Below, in pieces: positions 7,532 through 14,829 of a stretch of 58,331 bases of DNA. Both the position numbers and the translations under genes were made by a program. Origin of the DNA: Spirirestis rafaelensis WJT71-NPBG6 (lineage in GTDB: Bacteria > Cyanobacteriota > Cyanobacteriia > Cyanobacteriales > Nostocaceae); contig JAHHID010000044.1 of the NCBI GenBank assembly GCA_019359015.1, forward strand, positions 1 through 58,331, read 5' to 3'. How positions within the stretch are numbered: the stretch's first letter is position 1; every line of letters starts with the position of its first letter. Below the pieces are notes generated by a model. The model saw only the letters and a list, made by a program, of their open reading frames with translations. It ran no database searches and was not told where the DNA came from.

Positions 7532-8455
7532 ATGAGCAGTCAGAAAAAAACAAGAATGGTGAAAATAGCTGTAGTCGGAGATATTCACGACCAATGGGAA
7601 GAGGAAGATGGCATTGCGCTGAAACATCTGGGTATTGACTTAGTGCTGTTTGTGGGGGATTTTGGCAATGAGTCGGTAGATGTGGTGAAAGCGATCGCAT
7701 CCCTTGACATCCCCAAAGCAGCGGTGATGGGAAACCACGATGCATGGTACTCCGCTACAGATTGGGGACGCAGAAAGTGTCCCTATGATCGCAAAACCGA
7801 AGACTGGGTACAGCAACAACTCGATTTGTTGGGTGAAACTCATGTAGGTTACAGCAAGCTTGATTTTCCCGAACTACATTTATCTGTGGTGGGGAGTCGT
7901 CCCTTTAGCTGGGGTGGACCGCAGTGGAAATATAATGATTTTTACGAAGAAAGGTATGCAGTAACGAGTTTTGCCGAATCTAGCGATCGCATTGTGGCGG
8001 CAGGAAACAGCGCGGCTTATGAGACAATTATTTTTATCGGTCACAACGGACCAGTTGGTTTAGGCGATCGTCCTGAAGATCCTTGTGGTAAAGATTGGGA
8101 ACCAAAAGGTGGAGACTTTGGCGATCCAGATTTTACCGAGGCGATCGCTTCTGTTCGCGCTTCTGGTAAAAGCATTCCCTTAGTAACATTTGGTCATATG
8201 CACCACAGCTTGCGACACACAAAGAAGATGTTGCGAAAGTCGGTTGTAGCCACAGAAAACACGATTTACTTGAATGCAGCGAGTGTGCCGAGGATTGTGC
8301 AAAATAATAGCGATACACTGCGTAATTTCTCGATTGTCACCTTAGAAGCGGGTGTTGTTTCGCAAGTCTCCCTAGTTTGGGTTGGCAAAGATTTCACCGT
8401 CGCTTCAGAAGAAATTTTATATGAGCAATCCAATCAAGTAGTGCAAACTGCGTAG
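7532..8455 (+). CDS. Calcineurin-like metallophosphoesterase
   Basis: The product has all the metal-binding blocks of the calcineurin-like phosphoesterase fold: VVGDIHDQW, FVGDFGN, VMGNHDAW, FIGHNGP and TFGHMHHSLRH. It is about 307 residues from the ATG at 7532, which follows AAGGA at 7 bases; in-frame starts at 7451 and 7502 lack such a site. The sequence style fits a cyanobacterial/plastid-related subfamily (TIGR04168-like, as I recall). It is expected to bind two divalent metals and hydrolyse a phosphoester, but the substrate is unknown. It lies upstream of tRNA-Ser, divergent from nadA. Confidence 0.9.
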   Translation: MSSQKKTRMVKIAVVGDIHDQWEEEDGIALKHLGIDLVLFVGDFGNESVDVVKAIASLDIPKAAVMGNHDAWYSATDWGRRKCPYDRKTEDWVQQQLDLLGETHVGYSKLDFPELHLSVVGSRPFSWGGPQWKYNDFYEERYAVTSFAESSDRIVAAGNSAAYETIIFIGHNGPVGLGDRPEDPCGKDWEPKGGDFGDPDFTEAIASVRASGKSIPLVTFGHMHHSLRHTKKMLRKSVVATENTIYLNAASVPRIVQNNSDTLRNFSIVTLEAGVVSQVSLVWVGKDFTVASEEILYEQSNQVVQTA

Positions 8456-8508
8456 ATGATGATATATAGTATGATAGGTCAGCTTGATTATTAGCTGACA
8501 GTTTATCT

Positions 8509-8593
8509 GGAGAGGTGGCAGAGTGGTCGAATGCGCTCGACTTGAAATCGAGTGAGCCGAAAGGTTCCGTGAGTTCGAATCTCACCCTCTCCG
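8509..8593 (+). tRNA. tRNA-Ser (anticodon UGA)
   Basis: The acceptor stem GGAGAGG (8509-8515) pairs with CCTCTCC (8586-8592), with discriminator G at 8593. The anticodon stem CTCGA/TCGAG encloses CTTGAAA, giving anticodon TGA at 8543-8545. A long variable arm (GTGAGCCGAAAGGTTCCGTG region) and the T-loop GTTCGAATC mark it as a class II serine tRNA. The 3' CCA is not encoded. Confidence 0.97.
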
Positions 8594-8729
8594 TTGAATT
8601 ATTTGTTAGAGAGTGAAAATAAAGGGATTTTTCAGTCTCTAATATGCTTTGTTGAGTGAACTGAATTGTGTAATAGTGCGTTGTCACAAAATACAACGCC
8701 AGATTTTGCATTTACAACAATATATGCAA

Positions 8730-8942
8730 ATGGATGCACAAACAGTATTTGAAGCAGTGATGCAAAACATTAAGGAAGAAGCCCGTAAATTAATTGACAG
8801 ATTGCCAGAAAACTCCACATGGGACGATTTGATGTATCAAATTTATGTCCGGCAAACTGTTCAAGCTGGGCTGGCAGATAGCAAAGGTGGTAAAGTAACT
8901 TATGTGCAGGAAGTACGCAGAAAGTTTGGACTCCCAAAGTGA
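8730..8942 (+). CDS. Small antitoxin-like protein (partner of a ParE-like remnant)
   Basis: This 70-residue protein begins MDAQTVFEAVMQNIKEEARKL and continues with RLPENSTWDDLMYQIYVRQTVQAGLADS and a basic tail, VRRKFGLPK. The pattern fits small cyanobacterial antitoxins that precede RelE/ParE toxins. Its stop overlaps a GTG (GTGA at 8939-8942) that opens with the residues KVYWTETGL, as a ParE toxin would, but is cut after ten codons. ATGs at 8724 and 8730 are both possible starts. Upstream in-frame codons reach back to a TTG at 8649 but look non-coding. It is probably an orphan antitoxin that can still repress its promoter; that is inferred. Confidence 0.65.
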   Translation: MDAQTVFEAVMQNIKEEARKLIDRLPENSTWDDLMYQIYVRQTVQAGLADSKGGKVTYVQEVRRKFGLPK

Positions 8943-8971
8943 AAGTTTATTGGACAGAAACAGGCTTATAA
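8939..8971 (+). pseudogene. ParE/RelE-like toxin remnant (N-terminal 10 codons)
   Basis: GTG at 8939 overlaps the antitoxin stop, giving V-K-V-Y-W-T-E-T-G-L and then TAA at 8969-8971. KVYWTE is a common opening of ParE-family toxins. What follows up to 9100 has no recognisable toxin sequence, so the rest appears deleted or decayed. Confidence 0.45.
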
Positions 8972-9102
8972 ATTATTGCATTTACTCTAGTTACTATTTA
9001 AATCATTCTTCTAAGTAATTTCCGTAACGGAATATTCTGCTTTGTAAAAAATTAGATTTATTATTTTTAATTTACGTCTTTAATAAAACAAATAAATTAG
9101 AT

Positions 9103-9128
9103 AAAACCCTTCAAGAGTAAGGGTTTTT
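9103..9128 (+). terminator. Rho-independent terminator candidate
   Basis: AAAACCCTT (9103-9111) pairs with AAGGGTTTT (9119-9127) around CAAGAGT and runs into a T-stretch (9124-9128, then CTATATT). It lies downstream of the tRNA-Ser/antitoxin genes on the same strand. The rest of the 340-base gap at 8972-9312 is A+T-rich with nothing else recognised. Confidence 0.7.
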
Positions 9129-9312
9129 CTATATTATACGCTCGATGAAGCAAGCCTTAATTTGATGCCGCAAGTACGGGATAAATAATTTGAGTAATAC
9201 TACGATTCTCATTACATTAATTAAAAATTAATGTTGTATACAAGTACATTAACCAAATGTACTCATTTCACATGGTTGAAGCCTTGATAGCGTAATATAG
9301 GATTAATTTGCA

Positions 9313-10554
9313 ATGACTAGTAACAACGACTTTTTTAATGCTTTTAGTGAAGCCTATACAAAAGCTCCAATCTTAAGGGGACAATGTAATATTTTGGTGA
9401 TTGGAAAATCTGGTGTTGGAAAAAGTACATTAATCAATGCCATTTTTGGAGAGCGTCTAGCAGAAGCGGGAGCGGGTAAACCAGTTACTCAAAAGATTCA
9501 ACAGTACACCAGAGAAAGTTGTCCCGTTACAGTTTACGACTCTCCTGGGCTTGAACTTTCTAGCAGTAACCCGATAAGAAAAATCTTTTTTGACCATAAT
9601 ACACAAGTTAAAAAAGATGTTTACCAACTAATTGATGTTAAGAAAAAACTTCCACTAAAAGAACACATTCACGTTATTTGGTACTGTATAAATAATGCAG
9701 GCGATAAAATTGAAAAAGTTGAAGAAGACTGGCTTAAAGAACTAAGCAATAAAGGCTTATCTGTTATTGTTGTCTTGACTAAAGCCTTCACAGAACCCAA
9801 CATAGATTTATTAAATTGCTTAAGAAAGCTACCAGTGTGTGAGATAATTCCTGTTTTGGCAGAACCGGAGCGAATTGCTCATAACTACACAGTGAAAGCA
9901 CATGGTTTGGAAAATTTAGTTAATAAAACCGCTGAACTACTTCCTGAGGTGGCTAAAGTTGCATTCATAAATGCCATTAGCAGCAAACCACATAAAGCAA
10001 CCTTTTGGCTAATTCATGCCTATTTACCAAGTGCGTTTTTAGGTTCTTCTCTAGTTCCAATTCCCTTTATCGGCTCAAAAATAAGTACCGTAACAGTTCA
10101 GATGGCAATGCTTGCTCACATATCGAATTTATTTGAATTACCAGTTGATTCAGTATTTATCACTACCTTGTTCTATGCAGCAAGTGGAATGAGCCTTGAA
10201 TTTGGTGTAGAGGAGATTTTAAGTCTTAATTCTGTCAAAGAGATTTTAAAACATCCTCTAAGCAACTTTACCGAATGGATAGATTCTGTAGTTAAAGAAT
10301 TCCCTGCTGAAATTCCAGTTTTTGGAGGAGCAATTGCCGGCTCATCAGCAGTAGTGCATACACTTATAATCGGTCTTGCTTATATTCATGTACTTAAAAT
10401 TTACAAGCAAAAACAACTTGAGGGTAAGGAGATATCTGTATCTGAACTAGGAGCAATGTTGCGTGAGACAATTGAATACTATGCAAAACCTGGCTGGGAA
10501 ACTTTGAAATTAATTTTAGCCGATGCTAGCGGCAACTTCGCACAGTCTATGTAA
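9313..10554 (+). CDS. Era-like GTPase with hydrophobic C-terminal region
   Basis: This 413-residue protein has a P-loop GTPase domain in its first 210 residues: G1 VIGKSGVGKSTL, a Thr-containing switch I (PVTQKI), G3 VYDSPGLEL, and G4-like VVLTKAF, in which the usual Asp of TKxD is replaced by Phe or shifted. The C-terminal half has several hydrophobic stretches (AYLPSAFLGSSLVPIPFIG; VFGGAIAGSSAVVHTLIIGLAYI). This recalls YcjF/DUF697-type membrane-associated GTPases. Such proteins probably act at membranes, but this one has no assigned role. The gene is monocistronic and A+T-rich, with the RHH/PIN module immediately downstream. The start ATG has no clear ribosome site. Confidence 0.75.
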   Translation: MTSNNDFFNAFSEAYTKAPILRGQCNILVIGKSGVGKSTLINAIFGERLAEAGAGKPVTQKIQQYTRESCPVTVYDSPGLELSSSNPIRKIFFDHNTQVKKDVYQLIDVKKKLPLKEHIHVIWYCINNAGDKIEKVEEDWLKELSNKGLSVIVVLTKAFTEPNIDLLNCLRKLPVCEIIPVLAEPERIAHNYTVKAHGLENLVNKTAELLPEVAKVAFINAISSKPHKATFWLIHAYLPSAFLGSSLVPIPFIGSKISTVTVQMAMLAHISNLFELPVDSVFITTLFYAASGMSLEFGVEEILSLNSVKEILKHPLSNFTEWIDSVVKEFPAEIPVFGGAIAGSSAVVHTLIIGLAYIHVLKIYKQKQLEGKEISVSELGAMLRETIEYYAKPGWETLKLILADASGNFAQSM

Positions 10555-10612
10555 TTCACACTCAACAAACAATTTAGCGATCGCCTAACCGAGACAATGC
10601 GATCGCCTCTCT

Positions 10613-10661
10613 CCTCCAAGCTTGCATTATGCTAGCATTAAGGATAAATCCTGCTTGGAGG
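10613..10661 (+). promoter_or_regulatory. Leader with SD-pairing inverted repeat and central palindrome
   Basis: CCTCCAAGC (10613-10621) is a perfect complement of GCTTGGAGG (10653-10661), which contains the Shine-Dalgarno sequence for the antitoxin ATG at 10669. Between them lies the 10-bp palindrome ATGCTAGCAT (10629-10638), a natural operator for a ribbon-helix-helix dimer. The arrangement could couple autorepression with hairpin-controlled translation. The regulatory reading is an inference. Confidence 0.6.
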
Positions 10662-10668
10662 TAAAGCG

Positions 10669-10935
10669 ATGGCTACCCTTTATGTAAGAAATTTACCTGA
10701 TGATTTGTATGCAAAGCTGCAAGAGTTAGCCGCATCTCAACATCGTTCAATAAATGCCCAAGTTATCACTTTGTTAGAACAAGTCTTAACAACTCAAGCA
10801 CAAGAAACAGAAGAACAAAAGCGACAAAATGTCCCAAAAGTTTTAGAGGAAATTCGTCAACGTCGTGAGAATCGTCGGACTGATATCGAATGGCTCGATA
10901 GCACTGCTATGATCCGCGAAGACCGCGATAGATGA
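10669..10935 (+). CDS. Ribbon-helix-helix (FitA/Arc-like) antitoxin
   Basis: The 88-residue product opens with ATLYVRNLPDDLYAKLQELAASQHRSINAQVITLLEQ, a textbook RHH DNA-binding fold of the FitA/VapB kind. A charged, flexible C-terminus (RQRRENRRTDIEWLDSTAMIREDRD) should wrap the PIN toxin. GGAGG precedes the ATG by 7 bases. The gene overlaps the toxin gene by four bases (ATGA at 10932-10935), the usual coupling in type II modules. It is expected to bind as a dimer to the palindrome at 10629-10638 and repress its own operon. Confidence 0.9.
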   Translation: MATLYVRNLPDDLYAKLQELAASQHRSINAQVITLLEQVLTTQAQETEEQKRQNVPKVLEEIRQRRENRRTDIEWLDSTAMIREDRDR

Positions 10936-11384
10936 CTACTCCTTTTAGGTGCGTCGTGGATGCTAGTGTAGGCATTAAGCAATTCATCCCTGACCCGCTA
11001 ACCCCTAAAGTTAATCAACTGTTTGCTCACCTGAGCAATCCGCAAACAGAAATCTTTGTGCCAGATTTATTTTACATTGAGTGTGGCAACATCCTTTGGA
11101 AGTATGTCCGTGCTGGACTTTATGCTGTTGCTGATGTCCCAGCAGATTTAGCTAGTCTCAAAGCTTTTCCGTTGCGTGTCATTTCCACTGCTGATTTAAT
11201 GGCTGATGCTGTAAATATTGCCTTGGCTCATGGGATTTCGGCTTATGATGCTTCTTATGTTGCGCTTTCACTGCAAGTTGATGTTACTTTGCTAACTCTT
11301 GATCAAAAGCTTGTTAAAACTTTAGCAGCTACTTCTTACGATGTTGTCTCGTTCAACAACTTTGAGGTTCCGCTCTTGTCCTGA
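10932..11384 (+). CDS. VapC-like PIN-domain toxin
   Basis: The 150-residue PIN-domain protein carries the expected acidic residues: VVDASVGIKQF (first Asp), FYIECGNILWK (Glu), ISAYDASYVALS (third acidic site) and VTLLTLDQKLVKTL (last Asp). PIN toxins are Mg-dependent ribonucleases that cleave tRNA or rRNA to stop growth when the antitoxin is lost. All catalytic positions appear intact, so the module is probably functional. It is translated from an ATG overlapping the antitoxin stop. The RNA target cannot be told. Confidence 0.92.
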   Translation: MTTPFRCVVDASVGIKQFIPDPLTPKVNQLFAHLSNPQTEIFVPDLFYIECGNILWKYVRAGLYAVADVPADLASLKAFPLRVISTADLMADAVNIALAHGISAYDASYVALSLQVDVTLLTLDQKLVKTLAATSYDVVSFNNFEVPLLS

Positions 11385-11401
11385 ATTTAAATGCTGATCG
11401 C

Positions 11402-11614
11402 TTACTCCTCGATTACTTCAACTAAATCCTCAATCATCACATCAAAGACGCGGGCTAATTTTTGGATTGCAGTAAAGTCAACCATTGACATCCCAGGCGA
11501 ACGGGCATAGGTTCTTAAAGTACTGTACACCACGCCGGAACGATCTGACACTTCCTTGATTGTCCAGCCTTTTTCAGCAGCAAGTTCCCTAATCCGTAGC
11601 CTAATTACTCCCAT
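11402..11614 (-). CDS. XRE-type helix-turn-helix regulator, copy A
   Basis: This 70-residue single-domain regulator contains ELAAEKGWTIKEVSDRSGVVYSTLRTYARSPG, a Cro/C1-type helix-turn-helix, and the tail KLARVFDVMIEDLVEV, typical of the XRE family. It is convergent with the PIN toxin gene, 17 bases away. A near-identical paralogue lies at 11974-12186. A 14-bp inverted repeat at 11630-11643 just upstream of its start could be its own operator. It probably regulates itself and perhaps neighbouring genes; targets are unknown. Confidence 0.88.
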   Translation of the reverse strand: MGVIRLRIRELAAEKGWTIKEVSDRSGVVYSTLRTYARSPGMSMVDFTAIQKLARVFDVMIEDLVEVIEE

Positions 11615-11629
11615 TCCCTATTGACAATT

Positions 11630-11643
11630 GACTATATCTAGTC
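11630..11643. promoter_or_regulatory. Candidate XRE operator
   Basis: GACTA/TAGTC arms surround TATC about 15 bases upstream of the copy A XRE start. The corresponding place in copy B (near 12203) keeps only a degenerate form, GATTTATATCAGTC. Autoregulation is inferred from position. Confidence 0.4.
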
Positions 11644-11787
11644 GTATGATATGACTATGCTATAAAACGATCGCCCTTTGGCGTAGGAAACGCTTATAGC
11701 GATCGCCCGGAAATCAAAACCATATTTAGTCAAACGAGAATCCTTGAAATCAAGAGATATCTCATTACAACATCAGGTTTACTTTAT

Positions 11788-11960
11788 GTTATCATCACTC
11801 AAACCAAAAGCGATCGTCATCCGTGAATCAAAAATAGTTCACAAATAGCGTATTAGCCACTTTAACTGGCGATTTGTCACAGAAGAAGCGGTGACAATCA
11901 TGTTTAACATTACCGCATGAAGATATTTATGTAGTGCAATGCTGGGAATAATATGTAGAT
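11788..11960 (+). pseudogene. Degenerate copy of the N-terminal part of the 12406-12900 gene
   Basis: The stretch starts ATGTTATCATCACTCAAACC and is clearly homologous to 12406-12566, but reads into a TAG after KIVHK, about 20 codons in, and has further lesions. Nothing matching the later half of the intact gene follows. It ends where the second XRE gene begins. It was produced by the tandem duplication of this locus. Confidence 0.8.
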
Positions 11961-11973
11961 TCACTTAAGTTGC

Positions 11974-12186
11974 CTACTCCCGTACTACCTCCACTAAGTC
12001 CTCAATCATCACATCAAACGTGCGGGCTAACTTCTGGATGGCTGTGAAGTCAACAGTTTCTAATCCAGGCGATCGCGCATATGTTCTCAGAGTGCTGTAG
12101 ACCACGCCTGAACGGTCAGATACTTCTTTTATCGTCCAACCCTTCTGTGCAGCAAACTCTCGAACCCGCAGCCTAATCATTCCCAT
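11974..12186 (-). CDS. XRE-type helix-turn-helix regulator, copy B
   Basis: This paralogue of the 11402-11614 product has the same length (70 residues) and the same recognition segment, IKEVSDRSGVVYSTLRTYARSPG. It differs at scattered positions such as REFAAQKGW for RELAAEKGW and LETVDF for MSMVDF. Identical recognition helices suggest both copies bind the same DNA site. It is divergent from the 12406-12900 gene, with three 29-bp direct repeats in between, and is a plausible regulator of that gene. Its function is inferred from fold and context. Confidence 0.88.
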   Translation of the reverse strand: MGMIRLRVREFAAQKGWTIKEVSDRSGVVYSTLRTYARSPGLETVDFTAIQKLARTFDVMIEDLVEVVRE

Positions 12187-12330
12187 AGTTTACTTGACAA
12201 ATGATTTATATCAGTCTTTAATAATTATATAGTATAAAATGATCGCCCTCCGGCGTAGGAAACTGAGAAGGCGATCGCATACAAGCAAAAACAATATCCA
12301 ATAAAACGGATATAATTTTCGCTCAATTCT

Positions 12331-12413
12331 GGTCGCAGATACTTTTTATACAGATATCCGGTTGCAGATACCTTTTACATAAATATCCGGTTGCAGATAC
12401 TTTTTATGTTATC
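12331..12413 (+). repeat. Three 29-bp direct repeats (iteron-like)
   Basis: Units begin at 12331, 12360 and 12389 with GGTCGCAGATAC or GGTTGCAGATAC, followed by an A+T-rich stretch ending in ATATCC; the third unit runs into the ATG at 12406. Spacing is exactly 29 bases. They occupy the promoter/leader region of the downstream gene and are absent from the degenerate upstream copy. Confidence 0.8.
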
Positions 12414-12900
12414 ATCCCTGAAGCCAAAAGCGCTCGTCATCCGTGAATCAAAAATAGTACACAAATCGTCCATTCGCCACTTCATCTCGCGATTTGTCAC
12501 AGAAGAGGCGGTGACAATCATGTTTAACATCAACTTTGAAGATATTTATGTAGTGGAATGCTGGCGATATATAGTTTACGTCCACGCCAAAGGTGTGAGT
12601 AAATTTGTCAGCTACGCTGATTTCCCACCAATTGTGGGAGTAGAGCCACCCACAGCCGCCGACTTCATCAAATGGCGCAAGCGCTGGAAAAAGCAAAATG
12701 AACCGGGTCAAAGAAGCAAAGCGCCTGAGTTGTGGGTGAAATTTTTGAAAAACGAATTTTGGCAAGCACCCTCAGAATTGGTGTTGTACACTTGGGGCAA
12801 ATTGGTCGCGTTAATTAAATTTGCTTTTAATGAACAAAGATTGCAGGAACTGCGAGACAGCTATCGTCAACAAAATAAGTGGTTAGTGGTTAGTGGTTAA
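12406..12900 (+). CDS. Protein of unknown function beside a duplicated XRE regulator
   Basis: I do not recognise this 164-residue protein. It has no signal peptide or membrane segment. Its middle, FVSYADFPPIVGVEPPTAADF followed by KWRKRWKKQ, is Pro-rich then strongly basic, and the C-terminal part is helical and aromatic-rich. The last residues, WLVVSG, are encoded by the heptamer repeat that follows, so the natural C-terminus may have been altered. The ATG at 12406 overlaps the last 29-bp repeat. The ATG at 12522 (MFNINFED) is an alternative start that would drop the region mutated in the pseudogene copy. Regulation by the divergent XRE protein is plausible. Confidence 0.6.
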   Translation: MLSSLKPKALVIRESKIVHKSSIRHFISRFVTEEAVTIMFNINFEDIYVVECWRYIVYVHAKGVSKFVSYADFPPIVGVEPPTAADFIKWRKRWKKQNEPGQRSKAPELWVKFLKNEFWQAPSELVLYTWGKLVALIKFAFNEQRLQELRDSYRQQNKWLVVSG

Positions 12901-12948
12901 TAGTTAGTAGAAAAACAACTAACAACTAACAACTAACAACTATTAACT
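12880..12948. repeat. Short tandem heptamer repeats
   Basis: TTAGTGG-type heptamers (12880-12910) are followed by the complementary ACTAACA heptamer in four copies (12914-12948). The two blocks are inverted relative to one another and could form a long imperfect hairpin between two convergent genes. This is the STRR class known from heterocystous cyanobacteria. Confidence 0.85.
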
Positions 12949-13852
12949 AGCTTCCTTCAGCTTTATTCGACGCTCGATTCGCACGCGCTTCGGCTGAAGC
13001 CATTACTTCGTCCATATTCTCCAGAATTTCGCCTGGGAAATTTTCCAAAACCCTAGTCGAAAGAGCAACGCGACCTTTACCTTCATCCAAGTCAATAATT
13101 ACAGCTTTAATCTGCTGACCAACTTGAAAGACTTTTTCTAGATTTTCAATAAATTTCTGGCTCACCTGCTTGATGTGGAGTAAAGCGCTAATACCTGACA
13201 AATCAACAAACACACCAAAAGGCTTGATCCCAGTAACTTTACCTTCCACCAACTGACCTAAAGCCAACAGACTGAAGCCAGCAGAACGAGTCGCCAAGCG
13301 CTGAGAAAGTATGAGCTTATTATTATTGCGATCAATTTCTAAAAAGCCAGTAGTCAGAGTTTGACCTTTAAGAGCTTCTAAATTATCACGCTCAACCAAG
13401 TGCGATCGCGGAATAAATCCCCGCAAACCTAGCAGATCAACCGTCACACCACCTTTATTCACACCCATTACCCGCACTTGTACCGTCTGGGTATTTTCCT
13501 GCATTTGCACCAGTCGTTCCCAGATGTGCTTAATTTCCAGCTGTTTGCGAGACAGGGTAACTTGACCTTCTGCATCCTGTTCTCGGATAATTATAAATTC
13601 CAGTTCTTCTTGTAGCGGCAACACCTCCGACAAATTGGTTACTGCTCTCAAAGAAGCCTCATCGAGGGGAATAAAAGCTGACGATTTGCCGCCAATATCG
13701 ACATATGCTCCATCATGGTCAAGTTGGAACACCTTACCGTGTACCACCTGTCCCTTTTGAAACTGATAGTCGTGTTTTTCCAGTGCTTTGGCAAAATCGT
13801 CCATTGTGAACGACGAGTTGGCTTTTTGAGAGAGGTTCGCTTCGGAATTCAT
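12947..13852 (-). CDS. rpsA: 30S ribosomal protein S1 (short cyanobacterial paralogue)
   Basis: Three S1/OB RNA-binding repeats are visible in about 301 residues: QKGQVVHGKVFQLDHDGAYVDIGGKSSAFIP, TVQVRVMGVNKGGVTVDLLGLRGFIPRS and LGQLVEGKVTGIKPFGVFVDLSGISALLH. The family helps the 30S subunit bind mRNA. Cyanobacteria usually encode two S1 proteins of about this size; this looks like the Rps1b-type rather than the longer form, an inference from the N-terminus. The start at 13852 (MNSEANLSQK) was chosen; an upstream in-frame extension to 13930 lacks a ribosome site. The gene stands alone, convergent with the unknown gene. Confidence 0.9.
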   Translation of the reverse strand: MNSEANLSQKANSSFTMDDFAKALEKHDYQFQKGQVVHGKVFQLDHDGAYVDIGGKSSAFIPLDEASLRAVTNLSEVLPLQEELEFIIIREQDAEGQVTLSRKQLEIKHIWERLVQMQENTQTVQVRVMGVNKGGVTVDLLGLRGFIPRSHLVERDNLEALKGQTLTTGFLEIDRNNNKLILSQRLATRSAGFSLLALGQLVEGKVTGIKPFGVFVDLSGISALLHIKQVSQKFIENLEKVFQVGQQIKAVIIDLDEGKGRVALSTRVLENFPGEILENMDEVMASAEARANRASNKAEGS

Positions 13853-14018
13853 GATCTTTGAAGATAAATTGCTATATTGAGCTGATGCCACTGGAGTTTT
13901 ATTAACCGCCAAACAACGTCCACTTAACACCTCAGTAGTGGTTATGCGTGCAGTCAGGCGGTTCGATGTGAGCGATCCGAGCCTGTGCTAGTTTTTAGCA
14001 ATTGCAAGGCGTTTCTTT

Positions 14019-14765
14019 CTACACCGCCAACTGGCTGTTAAACAGTTGTTTCACCTGCTCCCAAGCATCAGCCGCAGCTTTAGGATTATAGCTGGCGCGA
14101 TGGTCACAGAAAAATCCGTGGTCAGCTCCATCGTAGCGAAACACACGATGCTCGATTTTATATTTTTCTAACTCTGCCTCAATCTCATTGACTTGCTCTT
14201 GGGGAATGCTCGCATCTTCTATGCCAAAGAAGGCATATAATGTGCCTTTAATATCTGGAGTGAGGGTGAGGGTGGGAGCGCCGCCTCCTGGTGTGCGAAC
14301 GGTGATGCCTGCGCCGTAGAATGAAGCGGTAGCTTTGATATCTGGTAAACTGGAGGTGAGATATGCTACATGACCGCCAAAACAAAAGCCAATACAGCCA
14401 AAACCATCTTTTTTCACTTGGGGGAGGCTTTTGAGGTAATTAATCGCCGTCTGAATATCGCTTAATAACTCTGATGCTTTGGTTTGCATGGCATAGTTTC
14501 TGCCAGTTTCAATAGCTTCTGGGGTATAACCAGTTTCAAAACCGGGGGCGATACGTTCAAAAATAGCTGGTGCGATCGCTACATATCCTTCTTTCGCGAT
14601 ACGTTCTGTAACTTCGCGAATATGGGCGTTGACACCAAAAATTTCTTGCAAAACGATAACGCCTGGGTAGGAACCGGGTTCTTGTGGCTGTGCCAGGTAA
14701 GCTTGTATTTCTAGATTGTCTTGCGAAAGCTTAACCGTTTTGGTATCGATTGCTTGAAGAGTCAT
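14019..14765 (-). CDS. Dienelactone hydrolase family protein
   Basis: This 248-residue alpha/beta hydrolase has the dienelactone-hydrolase arrangement: nucleophile Cys in CIGFCFGGHV (about residue 128), an acidic residue in FFGIEDASIP, and His in YDGADHGFFCDHRAS. VIVLQEIFGVNAHIREV supplies the conserved Glu that primes the cysteine. Family members cleave dienelactones or other small esters in the cytoplasm. A broad carboxyl-ester hydrolase role is likely, with the true substrate unknown. No operon partner is evident. Confidence 0.92.
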   Translation of the reverse strand: MTLQAIDTKTVKLSQDNLEIQAYLAQPQEPGSYPGVIVLQEIFGVNAHIREVTERIAKEGYVAIAPAIFERIAPGFETGYTPEAIETGRNYAMQTKASELLSDIQTAINYLKSLPQVKKDGFGCIGFCFGGHVAYLTSSLPDIKATASFYGAGITVRTPGGGAPTLTLTPDIKGTLYAFFGIEDASIPQEQVNEIEAELEKYKIEHRVFRYDGADHGFFCDHRASYNPKAAADAWEQVKQLFNSQLAV

Positions 14766-14829
14766 AATTATTTTTACTCATGCCTTGTAATTATCAGATA
14801 TAACTATGCCAGGATCTCAACTTGATCTC

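Larger units (their letters stand above)
11402..12566. repeat. Tandem duplication of an XRE gene plus adjacent gene start
   Basis: Copy A (about 11402-11973) and copy B (about 11974-12566) share the XRE gene, the spacer motif TATAAAA-GATCGCCCT-GGCGTAGGAAAC, and the first part of the unknown plus-strand gene. The order is identical and the copies are direct. Copy A lacks the three 29-bp direct repeats found in copy B. Confidence 0.85.

Noticed and set aside
2378-12900. A phage-derived or integrative element
   Set aside because: No integrase, transposase, attachment-site repeat or phage structural gene was found; housekeeping genes nadA and tRNA-Ser lie within the stretch.
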